Shown here in pieces: positions 1 through 5,679 of a DNA stretch of 5,920 nt (position 1 is the stretch's first letter; every line of letters begins with the position of its first letter). The stretch lies in NCBI GenBank assembly GCA_903905685.1, contig CAIVHI010000085.1:1-5920 (forward strand), in the 5' to 3' direction. Source of the DNA: an uncultured Bacteroidota bacterium (GTDB lineage: Bacteria > Bacteroidota > Bacteroidia > Chitinophagales > Chitinophagaceae). The notes under the pieces are model-generated. The model had not been told where the DNA came from. It saw only the letters and a program-made list of their open reading frames with translations, and ran no database searches. The position numbers and the translations under genes were made by a program.

Positions 1-987
1 ACGGTCAGCACCGAAATCAAAGGGGTATTCTGGTCGAACAGCTATTTCACCATCGAGAAATTCGAAAAGGCTACAGGGCAACAGTTGGCCAACGGCTTGG
101 AGATTACCTGCGGCGTGCGGGTGAAGTTCCATAAACGGTTTGGGCTCAATCTCGAAGTGATGGACATCGACATCTCCTTTGCACTTGGCAAGGCCGAACT
201 GGAGCGCCAGCAGACGCTCGACAGGTTGGTGCGCGAAAACCCCACTTCGGTGCTCCTGGTAGACGGCCAATTCATCACCAAAAACAAGCGCACGCTACTG
301 CCCAGCGTTTTGCAGCGCATAGCCCTGATAACAGCACCCGAGTCTGACGGGCAACGCGACTTTATTCAGGAACTTACCCATAACACTTTCGGATACGCGT
401 TTAAGGTGACCGAGTTCTTGACACGGATACAAGGCGATACGGCTGCCGATATGATTCGTTGCCAACTACAACTGGTGGAGGCCAATGCCTCAAAATTCGA
501 CGTGGTGGCCATTGTGCGCGGCGGCGGCTCTCAAACCGACTTCAAGCCGTTTGATGACTATGAATTGGCACGGTATGTGGCGTGCTTCCCCATACCCATT
601 TTTACGGGCATAGGGCACGACCGCAATACCAGCATCACCGACCTCATGGCCCGCCAATACAAGACGCCAACGAAAGTGGCTGCAACCATTGTTGACCACA
701 ATTTCAGTTTTGAAAGCGATATTGCCAACCTGAAGACACGGTTGGGGAATAAAGTGAACAGTAGGTTGGAGCGGTTGCGCAACAATCTGGACCACCTGAA
801 GCGCACTCTCAAAGCTTACAGCCCTGCAACCATCATGAACAAGGGGTATGCCGTAGTGCTGGTGGGTGATGAGATTGTGACCGATCCGTCCAAAATATCC
901 TCGGGTGCCGAAATCAAGACGATTTTGGGTGCAGGCGCCATATACAGTAACGTACAAAAAGTGACCAACAACGATTATGACCTTTAA
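1..987 (+). CDS. xseA: Exodeoxyribonuclease VII large subunit (5' end outside window)
   Basis: XseA is the catalytic subunit of exonuclease VII, a cytoplasmic enzyme that degrades single-stranded DNA from both ends in repair and recombination. The reading frame is open from base 1, so the gene enters from the left. 328 residues are visible and the N-terminal OB-fold is only partly present (to about visible residue 55). The nuclease domain shows the family signatures: RGGGS at visible residues 173-177, GIGHD at 203-207, and a KTPT motif shortly after. A coiled, Arg/Leu-rich helical stretch (about 240-270) follows, then a C-terminal segment with NKGYAVV that is typical of XseA. The stop codon lies inside the downstream xseB, the usual arrangement for the two subunits. 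The TTG at 85 is only an internal codon, not a start. Family assignment is firm; the true N-terminus cannot be seen. Confidence 0.95.
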   Translation, partial: TVSTEIKGVFWSNSYFTIEKFEKATGQQLANGLEITCGVRVKFHKRFGLNLEVMDIDISFALGKAELERQQTLDRLVRENPTSVLLVDGQFITKNKRTLLPSVLQRIALITAPESDGQRDFIQELTHNTFGYAFKVTEFLTRIQGDTAADMIRCQLQLVEANASKFDVVAIVRGGGSQTDFKPFDDYELARYVACFPIPIFTGIGHDRNTSITDLMARQYKTPTKVAATIVDHNFSFESDIANLKTRLGNKVNSRLERLRNNLDHLKRTLKAYSPATIMNKGYAVVLVGDEIVTDPSKISSGAEIKTILGAGAIYSNVQKVTNNDYDL

Positions 988-1183
988 CGATGCCTACGCC
1001 GCACTTTCGAAACTGGTTGCGGAGATTGAAGACGACTCCATCAAGCTGGACAGCTTGGCGGTCAAGATACGGGAAGCCAACCAATTGATTGCCTTTTGCG
1101 AAACCCAACTACGGGTGGTGGAAGACGATGTGGCTGGAGCCCTCGGCGGTAGCCACACTCAAATCTTGGAGGTAGGGGAGTAG
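977..1183 (+). CDS. xseB: Exodeoxyribonuclease VII small subunit
   Basis: This small acidic protein of 68 residues is the partner of XseA. In exonuclease VII several small subunits coat the long helical stalk of each large subunit. The size fits the family (about 60-85 residues). The protein is predicted to be almost wholly helical: an N-terminal helix (FNDAYAALSKLVAEIED), a short turn around DDSIKLD, then a second helix with the REANQLI and CETQL pattern, the usual two-helix hairpin of XseB. The ATG at 977 overlaps the last 11 nt of xseA, which suggests translational coupling. The Gly/Ser-containing C-terminal tail after residue 50 is variable in this family. The gene ends 4 bp from the stop codon of the convergent modC. 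Confidence 0.9.
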   Translation: MTFNDAYAALSKLVAEIEDDSIKLDSLAVKIREANQLIAFCETQLRVVEDDVAGALGGSHTQILEVGE

Positions 1184-1194
1184 TGCTCTACCCC
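1171..1194. terminator. Imperfect inverted repeat spanning both convergent stop codons
   Basis: Between xseB (+) and modC (-) a short stem can form. TAG at 1181-1183 pairs with CTA at 1188-1190 around a TGCT loop, extended by GGGG (1175-1178) against CCCC (1191-1194) with a 2-nt bulge. An alternative 5-bp pairing joins GGTAG (1171-1175) to CTACC (1188-1192). The two strands of the core stem are the TAG stop codons of the two genes. No T-run follows on either side, so intrinsic termination is weak at best. It may be a minimal bidirectional stop or chance. Confidence 0.3.
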
Positions 1195-2036
1195 GACGTG
1201 ATGGCGAGTGTAATGGGGTCGCCGGGTGCGTAGTTGGTACCCTCCGCGACGTTTATCACGATTTCGGCGCCCGCAACGGCTACCCTGATTTGCGGCCCCA
1301 TGGGCGTTTGCATCAGTTCCAAAACATACCCGGCCACCGATGTTGACGGCGCATTTCCGCGTAGTTGTGCAAATACCGCGTCGGGCTTCCCCCTCCCGGA
1401 AATGGTGCCCCGCACCATCATATGAACAGTATCGGCCATTGCGGAGATTTCCGCCTGGTTGTGGCTAACCAGAATGGTGGTGAGGTTGCGTGTGTTATGG
1501 ATATTTTTGATATACGCTTGCAGCCGCTCCCTCATTTCGGCATCCAATGCAGACAGTGGCTCGTCGAGCAGCAGCAGTTTGGGTTGGCTCACCAATGCCC
1601 GTGCCAACGCCAGGCGTTGCCGTTGCCCACCCGATAGGGCGTATGGCTTTTGGCCGGCCAACTCTTGCAACTTCAGTTCCTTCAACGTCTCACCAATTAT
1701 GGATGGTCTTGCTCCTTTGGGCAAAGCATAGTGTAGATGTTCCATTGCCGTCATGTTGGGGAACAGGGCATAGTCTTGAAACACCATGCCTATTCTTCGC
1801 AGTTGAGGACGCAAATCGGTATTTGATGTGGAATCAAACCAAGTGGCGCCGCCCACGGATATGGTTCCCGACTCGGGCTTGGTGAACCCGGCAAGCATCC
1901 GCAATAAGGTGGTTTTGCCCGCTCCCGACTCGCCATAAATTGCCGTAAACGAGCCGGTCGCAACCTCCATGCCCACGTTTATGGTCATCAAGCCCTCGTT
2001 TCCCGCCACTGTTTTACGCACGTCTATCCTAATCAT
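1188..2036 (-). CDS. modC: Molybdate ABC transporter ATP-binding protein ModC (short form)
   Basis: This is the ATPase that powers molybdate import, working as a dimer on the inner face of the membrane with ModB. The 282 residues carry all ABC motifs in order: Walker A GESGAGKT (35-42), Q-loop glutamine in VFQDYALFP (Q87), signature LSGGQRQR (134-141), Walker B LLLLDEP with catalytic E159, D-loop SALD (162-165), and H-loop H192 in VSHN. The tail after about residue 235 is roughly 50 residues with a beta-rich pattern, where E. coli-type ModC (about 350 residues) has a complete Mop/TOBE domain. The molybdate-sensing regulatory part therefore looks reduced. The ATG overlaps the modB stop codon by 4 nt (ATGA), indicating translational coupling. 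Specificity for molybdate is inferred from the adjacent ModA and ModB; the ATPase alone could also suit sulfate or iron importers. Confidence 0.92.
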   Translation of the reverse strand: MIRIDVRKTVAGNEGLMTINVGMEVATGSFTAIYGESGAGKTTLLRMLAGFTKPESGTISVGGATWFDSTSNTDLRPQLRRIGMVFQDYALFPNMTAMEHLHYALPKGARPSIIGETLKELKLQELAGQKPYALSGGQRQRLALARALVSQPKLLLLDEPLSALDAEMRERLQAYIKNIHNTRNLTTILVSHNQAEISAMADTVHMMVRGTISGRGKPDAVFAQLRGNAPSTSVAGYVLELMQTPMGPQIRVAVAGAEIVINVAEGTNYAPGDPITLAITSG

Positions 2037-2707
2037 AGCCTTACGAATACGGTTTTTTTGCCGTTTATCCAGTAGAGTGTGAATAAAATAAGGAATGAAG
2101 CAGCAAATAAAATGCCGGCATAAACATCGGCATCGTGGTAGTTGAGCGCTTCCACAGCATCGTAAACGGCTATGGACGCTACCCTGGTTTGTGCGGGAAT
2201 GCTGCCGCCAATCATCAATACCACCCCAAATTCACCAATGACGTGCGCGAACGTGAGTACGACCGCTGTGAGCATGGACGGGCGAATGTTGGGCAATAGC
2301 ACCTTGAAGAATGTGGTGCCCCTACCTTTTCCCAATATATAAGACGCCTCGCTCAAGTGTGCGGGCAACGAGGCCAAGCCCGATTGTATGGGTTGCACCA
2401 TGAATGGCAGTCCATAGAGTACCGAGGCAACCACCAGCCCTGAAAAAGTGAATACCAGCCTGATATCCAGAAACCGGTCTAAAAAGCCTCCTATCGCCCC
2501 ACCCGGACTGAAGACTGTAAGGAAGTAGAACCCCAGAACCGACGGAGGCAACACCAAGGGCATACTCACTAAAGCCGCAACCATGGGCCTCAATTTGCTC
2601 TTCGTAAATGCGAGCCACGCTGCAAGCGGAAGAGATACCGCAAGCAACACCAACGTTGTGCATGCAGCTAGCCGAAGCGTGAGTCCGAAAGGTTCCAAGT
2701 CGATCAT
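2033..2707 (-). CDS. modB: Molybdate ABC transporter permease ModB
   Basis: This is the inner-membrane channel subunit, 224 residues, the normal length for ModB. About five hydrophobic membrane segments are visible: about residues 8-33, 42-66, 84-105, 145-170 and 195-216. The cytoplasmic EAA coupling loop, which docks on the ATPase, runs from E120 to N140 and includes EAS, the LGKGRGTTFFKVLLPN segment and the expected central glycines. The following FAHVIGEFGVVLMIGG segment is characteristic of the ModB/CysT permease group. The gene lies between modA (46-nt gap) and modC (4-nt overlap) on the same strand, so the three are read as one operon. No separate promoter motif was seen in the gap, only a 4-bp stem (2722-2725 with 2731-2734). 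Confidence 0.94.
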   Translation of the reverse strand: MIDLEPFGLTLRLAACTTLVLLAVSLPLAAWLAFTKSKLRPMVAALVSMPLVLPPSVLGFYFLTVFSPGGAIGGFLDRFLDIRLVFTFSGLVVASVLYGLPFMVQPIQSGLASLPAHLSEASYILGKGRGTTFFKVLLPNIRPSMLTAVVLTFAHVIGEFGVVLMIGGSIPAQTRVASIAVYDAVEALNYHDADVYAGILFAASFLILFTLYWINGKKTVFVRL

Positions 2708-2753
2708 GCCGGAATAAAATTAGCCGATTTGGCTGAAATTCGTCAGATTGGAC

Positions 2754-3578
2754 CTATTTAGTTGGGCGGCGCGCCGTTTTGGTGGCGCGTTTATTTGCCT
2801 CATCGCGTGCCTCAGGCGTGGGCAGGTTGTAACCGAATTTACTGAAAACGTCTTGGGCTGTTTTGGAAAATAGGAAGTTGTAGAACTGTTGTGAGGCAGT
2901 ATTGTTGTTGTCCTTGCCATATTTCAATACCACCAAGCCTTGGTTGAGGGGCGCGTATGCCGAGACGTCAACCGCAACCCAACTGCCTTTGCCGGCCATC
3001 TCGGGGAGGTATAGGAGCGATTTGGCGATAAAGCCCACCTCGGCGGCACGGGTCTCTACAAAATGCGTGGTCTGCGATACGTTTTCGCCATACACCAATT
3101 TGTTGCCCAAGTAGTCGAACACTTGATAATACTTCATCGCCTCGATGGCTGCCCTGCCGTACGGGGCTGTAAGCGGGTTGGCTACTGCTATTTTGTGGAT
3201 GTCGGGTATTTTGAGGACATCGAGGCCGGTGCCGAAGTCGAACCCGGGCTTGGAGGTCCACATAACCAGGATGCCGATGGCATACACCTTTGGGTGCCCC
3301 ACTGTGAAGCCCTTGGCATACAATTCCTCCGGGTAGGTCATGTCGGCCGACACAAACACATCGAACGGCGCACCCTCGGCTATTTGGGCGGAAAGCTTGC
3401 CCGACGCGCCGAACGTGGTTTGCAACTTGATGCCCGTTTGTTTTTCAAATTCGGGTTTCAATAGGTCGAGCACGTATTGCAAATTGGCGGCGGCGGCCAC
3501 CTTGACCGTTTTTTGAGCAAAAGCGGGACTGGACGCGATCAAAACGGCCAACAATAAAATGCATAATGAATTTTTCAT
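2754..3578 (-). CDS. modA: Molybdate-binding periplasmic protein ModA
   Basis: ModA captures molybdate (or tungstate) in the periplasm and delivers it to ModB. The chosen start gives 274 residues and opens with a clear Sec signal peptide: MKNS, a hydrophobic core (residues 5-16) and an AFA-Q cleavage site after A21. The frame stays open upstream to an ATG at 3629, but that would place 17 non-signal residues before the peptide, so 3578 is preferred. An A-rich stretch precedes this ATG, as expected in Bacteroidota. The mature protein has the ModA folds KVAAAANL (N32), FGASGKLSAQI (S59, aligned with the oxyanion-binding serine of ModA), APFDVFVSAD (70-79), and NPLTAPYG in the second lobe. The last 20 residues form a basic Lys/Arg/Thr-rich tail. 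First gene of the modABC operon. Molybdate over tungstate is assumed from the family. Confidence 0.95.
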   Translation of the reverse strand: MKNSLCILLLAVLIASSPAFAQKTVKVAAAANLQYVLDLLKPEFEKQTGIKLQTTFGASGKLSAQIAEGAPFDVFVSADMTYPEELYAKGFTVGHPKVYAIGILVMWTSKPGFDFGTGLDVLKIPDIHKIAVANPLTAPYGRAAIEAMKYYQVFDYLGNKLVYGENVSQTTHFVETRAAEVGFIAKSLLYLPEMAGKGSWVAVDVSAYAPLNQGLVVLKYGKDNNNTASQQFYNFLFSKTAQDVFSKFGYNLPTPEARDEANKRATKTARRPTK

Positions 3579-3620
3579 TTCGATAAATCTTAATGCCAGG
3601 CGCAAATAATGCGATGTGAG

Positions 3621-3711
3621 CCCCTGCAAACGCAGTGAATGGGAATTGACAGCGCGAGGGGCAACCTTCGTAAGTTCCCTCCTTCGCGCGGAATCCTCAA
3701 TCCACTCGGGG
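3621..3711 (-). promoter_or_regulatory. Predicted structured 5' leader of modA
   Basis: The modA mRNA leader can fold into nested, branched helices. The outermost pairs CCCC (3621-3624, + strand letters) with GGGG (3708-3711). Inside it sits a small TGC-AAAC-GCA hairpin (3625-3634), then GTG (3635-3637) with CAC (3703-3705), and ATTGA (3645-3649) with TCAAT (3697-3701). At the apex a 6-bp GCGCGA/TCGCGC stem (3652-3657 with 3684-3689) continues through GGG/CCC and AA-C-TT/AAG-TT pairs to a 3-nt loop at 3669-3671. The pairing was worked out by hand with no energy calculation. The place between a candidate promoter and a molybdate transporter suggests a cis-regulatory RNA. I could not match it to the Moco motif, cobalamin, TPP, FMN or SAM signatures. 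It could also be an RNA on the + strand, since the pairs work on both. Confidence 0.4.
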
Positions 3712-3731
3712 ATGGGAGCGGACTAACCCAA

Positions 3732-3762
3732 CAAACCTACGTCCACCACGGTATAAATGCAG
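3732..3762 (-). promoter_or_regulatory. Candidate modA promoter (Bacteroidota type)
   Basis: The minus strand has TAGGTTTG (3739 to 3732), an exact match to the Bacteroidota -7 consensus TAnnTTTG. A CTG (3762-3760), one mismatch from the -33 TTG, sits 20 nt upstream, within the usual 19-21 nt. Transcription would begin near 3726, giving a leader of about 150 nt before the modA ATG at 3578. The leader would contain the folded region described separately. Confidence 0.5.
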
Positions 3763-3802
3763 GTTAAAAATAACGCAATCGGGGCTATTTTACGCGTCAA
3801 CC

Positions 3803-3833
3803 TTTTACCATTTGCCGAATTCAACTACTTTTG
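3803..3833 (+). promoter_or_regulatory. Candidate promoter of the E2 gene (Bacteroidota type)
   Basis: TACTTTTG at 3826-3833 matches the -7 consensus TAnnTTTG exactly. A weak -33-like TTTT lies at 3803-3806, 19 nt upstream. Transcription would start near 3840, about 20 nt before the ATG at 3861. This also argues against the in-frame TTG at 3831 as the start codon, because it would lie inside the promoter. Confidence 0.55.
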
Positions 3834-3860
3834 GTTTCAATAAACGATTTAATACCCGTT

Positions 3861-5126
3861 ATGGCTGAAGCGATAAGGATGCCGCTGTTGAGCGACACGA
3901 TGAAAGAAGGTGTCATTGCCGAATGGCATAAGAAAGTTGGCGACACGGTAAAGGCAGACGATGTGATTGCTGAGGTGGAGACCGACAAGGCAACCATGGA
4001 GGTAATGCCCTATGTGGCCGGTACGTTGCTATACATAGGTGTGGAAAAAGGCAAGGGCGTACCCGTGAACGGCATTATGGCCGTGATAGGCAAGCCGGGC
4101 GAAGATTTTTCCGACATCATTGGTGCCGCGCCTGTGGCTGCACCAACGGCTGTTGCCGCGGCACCTGCGCCGGCTGCTGTTGCGCCGGTAGCGGCCACGC
4201 CTGCGCCCGCGTTGGCACCCGTAGCACCCGTTGTATCGGAAGTCATTGACGTACATGCAGATGGCCGCGTGAAGGCATCGCCATTGGCCAAGCGTTTGGC
4301 CGAAGATAAAGGCGTTGACATTCATGCAATCAAAGGTTCCGGCGATGGTGGCCGCATCGTTAAGCGCGATATCGATACTTATGTTCCTGCCGCTGCACCC
4401 GTTGCCGCCGCCCCGGCTTATGTGGCCGCACCGGTGGTAGCAGGCGAAGCCTATACCGATGTACCGCTCACGCAAATGCGCCGCATCATTGCCCAAAGGC
4501 TGTCGGAAAGCATGTTTTCCGCCCCCCATTTCTACCTGCGCATCACCGTCAATATGGATAACGCCATGGCGGCCCGCAAAGCCGTAAACGACTTCTCGGG
4601 TACCAAGGTTTCCTTCAACGACTTCATCATTAAGGCGTGCGCGATGGCGTTGCGCAAGCATCCCGCTGTCAATAGTTCTTGGATGGGCGACTTCATCCGC
4701 GCCAATCACCATATCAATATAGGCACCGCCGTAGCGGTAGACGAAGGTTTGATAGTGCCTGTGGTGCGCAATGCCGACCAGAAGAGCTTGGTGCAGATAG
4801 CCGGCGAAGCATCGGCATTGATAGACAAAGCCCGTACCAAGAAGATTCAACCCCACGAGTTTACGGGCAATACTTTCACCATATCCAATTTGGGTATGAT
4901 GGATATCGACGAATTTACCGCCATCATCAATCCGCCCGATGCCTGCATACTGGCAGTGGGCAAGATAGCCCCCACGGCGGTTGCCGAAGGCAATGCGGTC
5001 GTCGTTCGGCAACAACTGAAGCTCACCCTCAGTTGCGACCACCGCGTGGTAGACGGTGCCAAGGGTGCCGCGTTCCTCCAAACCCTCAAGGCGCATTTGG
5101 AGAACCCCATTACCATGCTTGCATAA
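3861..5126 (+). CDS. pdhC: Pyruvate dehydrogenase E2, dihydrolipoyllysine acetyltransferase
   Basis: E2 forms the core of the pyruvate dehydrogenase complex in the cytoplasm and transfers acetyl groups from E1 to coenzyme A on a swinging lipoyl arm. The 421 residues show the full E2 layout. A single lipoyl domain (about 3-80) has the lipoylated lysine K43 in ETDKATMEV. An Ala/Pro linker (about 89-126) is followed by a peripheral-subunit-binding domain (138-172: ASPLAKRLA, GSGDGGRIVKRDI). A second Ala/Pro linker precedes the catalytic domain (about 197-421) with active-site H394 and D398 in CDHRVVDG. The ETDKATMEV and MPLLSDTM pattern favours pyruvate dehydrogenase over the 2-oxoglutarate or branched-chain types. 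The ATG at 3861 is preferred over an upstream TTG at 3831. Genes for E1 or E3 are not next to it; it appears to be a single-gene unit with its own promoter and terminator. Confidence 0.95.
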   Translation: MAEAIRMPLLSDTMKEGVIAEWHKKVGDTVKADDVIAEVETDKATMEVMPYVAGTLLYIGVEKGKGVPVNGIMAVIGKPGEDFSDIIGAAPVAAPTAVAAAPAPAAVAPVAATPAPALAPVAPVVSEVIDVHADGRVKASPLAKRLAEDKGVDIHAIKGSGDGGRIVKRDIDTYVPAAAPVAAAPAYVAAPVVAGEAYTDVPLTQMRRIIAQRLSESMFSAPHFYLRITVNMDNAMAARKAVNDFSGTKVSFNDFIIKACAMALRKHPAVNSSWMGDFIRANHHINIGTAVAVDEGLIVPVVRNADQKSLVQIAGEASALIDKARTKKIQPHEFTGNTFTISNLGMMDIDEFTAIINPPDACILAVGKIAPTAVAEGNAVVVRQQLKLTLSCDHRVVDGAKGAAFLQTLKAHLENPITMLA

Positions 5127-5148
5127 GTTGCAACCCACATAGTGGCCC

Positions 5149-5194
5149 CCCCCCATCCGTCCGGAGTATCGGTAGGATGGGGGGCTTTCTTTTA
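5149..5194 (+). terminator. Intrinsic terminator after the E2 gene
   Basis: A 10-bp GC-rich stem pairs CCCCCCATCC (5149-5158) with GGATGGGGGG (5175-5184), capped by an inner CCG/CGG stem (5161-5163 with 5170-5172). It is followed at once by C and a T-rich run, TTTCTTTTATT (5186-5196). It lies 22 nt after the E2 stop codon and 8 nt before the first palindrome of the operator array, so it separates the two units. The left arm is a run of nine C facing only six G. Confidence 0.9.
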
Positions 5195-5204
5195 TTGGAA
5201 GGTT

Positions 5205-5222
5205 TATACCTCAAAGGGCATA
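5205..5222. promoter_or_regulatory. Operator-like palindrome 1
   Basis: TATACC-TCAAAG-GGCATA: one mismatch from a perfect palindrome (C for T in the right arm). The symmetry extends two more base pairs on each side, to TTTATACC and GGCATAAA. Most distal site from the HTH gene, just after the E2 terminator. Confidence 0.65.
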
Positions 5223-5245
5223 AAATATGCTCAAGTGCTGAGTTT

Positions 5246-5263
5246 TATACCCTTTGGGGTATT
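5246..5263. promoter_or_regulatory. Operator-like palindrome 2
   Basis: TATACC-CTTTGG-GGTATT: one mismatch, at the last base of the right arm. The spacer contributes additional symmetry (CC and GG next to the arms). The sequence TACCCTTTG (5248-5256) resembles the TAnnTTTG promoter element with one extra base, so the site may overlap the promoter of the HTH gene. Confidence 0.65.
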
Positions 5264-5286
5264 AGTGAGCTCCTATATGCCGTTTT

Positions 5287-5304
5287 TATACCCCATAAGG
5301 TATA
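5287..5304. promoter_or_regulatory. Operator-like palindrome 3 (perfect arms)
   Basis: TATACC-CCATAA-GGTATA: both 6-bp arms match perfectly. Followed by CGA, as in site 4. Lies between the possible promoter and the HTH start codon. Confidence 0.7.
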
Positions 5305-5327
5305 CGAAGCGTGAAAATTCCTACCAT

Positions 5328-5345
5328 TATACCCTAAAAGGTATA
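5328..5345. promoter_or_regulatory. Operator-like palindrome 4 (perfect arms, adjoining the start codon)
   Basis: TATACC-CTAAAA-GGTATA: perfect arms, ending 2 bp before the ATG at 5348. A protein bound here would cover the ribosome-binding region in the DNA. In the mRNA the same palindrome could form a 6-bp hairpin directly in front of the start codon. Confidence 0.7.
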
Positions 5346-5347
5346 CG

Positions 5348-5566
5348 ATGTCGTTAAGTGATTTCGTGAAGGAAAGGAGGCATGCAGCCAAACTCACCCG
5401 GCCTGACCTAGCCGCGACGGCGGACGTGGGGTTGCGGTTCATCCGATACCCAGTGCAGGGGAAAGCCACCCTCCGCCTTGACAAAGGGAACCAGGTATTG
5501 CAAATGTTTGGTCACGAATTGGGCGCGGTGCCCATGGGTGGAACGAAGTGTGGCAGGGAAGGTTGA
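5348..5566 (+). CDS. HipB-like XRE-family HTH protein, orphan and probably degenerate
   Basis: This 72-residue protein resembles the small HipB/y4mF-type antitoxins that bind DNA, repress their own operon and neutralise a HipA kinase. Recognisable parts are the N-terminal SLSDFVKERRHAAKLT, the HTH region (about 16-40) with VGLRFIR and QGKATLRLDK, and the family ending NQVLQMFGHELGAVP (48-62). Several positions that are strongly typical of the family are changed: R18 where Gln follows LT, D26 where Gly makes the turn, and P35-V36 where LE is expected before QGK. These suggest altered or lost DNA binding. No hipA follows: after the stop at 5566 only 113 bp remain before the convergent VWA gene ends. 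Four palindromic operator-like sites lie directly upstream. It may be an antitoxin remnant, a solo regulator, or a protein answering to a hipBA pair elsewhere. The family call is fairly sure; function is open. Confidence 0.65.
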   Translation: MSLSDFVKERRHAAKLTRPDLAATADVGLRFIRYPVQGKATLRLDKGNQVLQMFGHELGAVPMGGTKCGREG

Positions 5567-5679
5567 AATATGCCAACCTCCGCTCCAACACTGTTTCCCG
5601 CTCCCCAACCTCCACTCCCCGCGCCAACGAATTTCTCAAAATCGGCAACTCTTTCCAACACGCATTCTCTTTCTTCAAT

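Larger units (their letters stand above)
5203..5345. repeat. Array of four palindromes at an exact 41-bp period
   Basis: Four 18-bp palindromes with consensus TATACC-N6-GGTATA have centres at 5213.5, 5254.5, 5295.5 and 5336.5, that is, three steps of exactly 41 bp (close to four helical turns). The first three are preceded by TT, giving TTTATACC at 5203, 5244 and 5285. The intervening sequence of about 23 bp is unrelated from step to step, except that the third and fourth sites share the extension GGTATACGA. The array fills the space between the E2 terminator and a HipB-like gene. Its design resembles the four HipB operators (TATCC-N8-GGATA, also 18 bp) upstream of E. coli hipBA. Operator function is inferred. 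Confidence 0.85.

Noticed and set aside
2722..2734. Small AGCC-GATTT-GGCT hairpin in the modA-modB gap
   Set aside because: Four base pairs without a T-run are too weak to call an attenuator or a processing site.
3579..3629. Upstream ATG giving modA 17 extra N-terminal residues
   Set aside because: The Sec signal peptide starts exactly at the ATG at 3578; an extension would bury it. The extra codons overlap the leader region.
3645..3711. tRNA-like or riboswitch-like look of the modA leader (CCCGAGTGG on the minus strand resembles a serine tRNA D-arm)
   Set aside because: There is no T-arm GTTCRANYC, no acceptor stem and no anticodon arm. Signature boxes of the cobalamin, TPP, FMN and SAM riboswitches were looked for by eye and not found.
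3750..3757. A single TTTATACC half-site (minus strand) inside the modA promoter spacer, identical to the arms of the operator array
   Set aside because: The partner arm at the expected distance matches at only half its positions, and one 8-mer match in a window of this size is not unlikely by chance.
3831..3860. TTG start ten codons upstream of the E2 ATG
   Set aside because: The TTG lies inside the TACTTTTG promoter element, and E2 proteins begin at the MAEAIRMP segment coded from 3861.
4029..5156. Long open frame (375 codons) on the minus strand opposite the E2 gene
   Set aside because: Its composition is unlike a folded protein (Arg, Gly, His and Cys rich) and it lies wholly opposite a gene with complete E2 domains and catalytic residues. 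It arises from codon bias on the + strand.
5203..5345. Short CRISPR array (repeats with regular spacers)
   Set aside because: The units are only 18-22 bp, are palindromic and imperfectly conserved, and end at a start codon; they fit operators much better.
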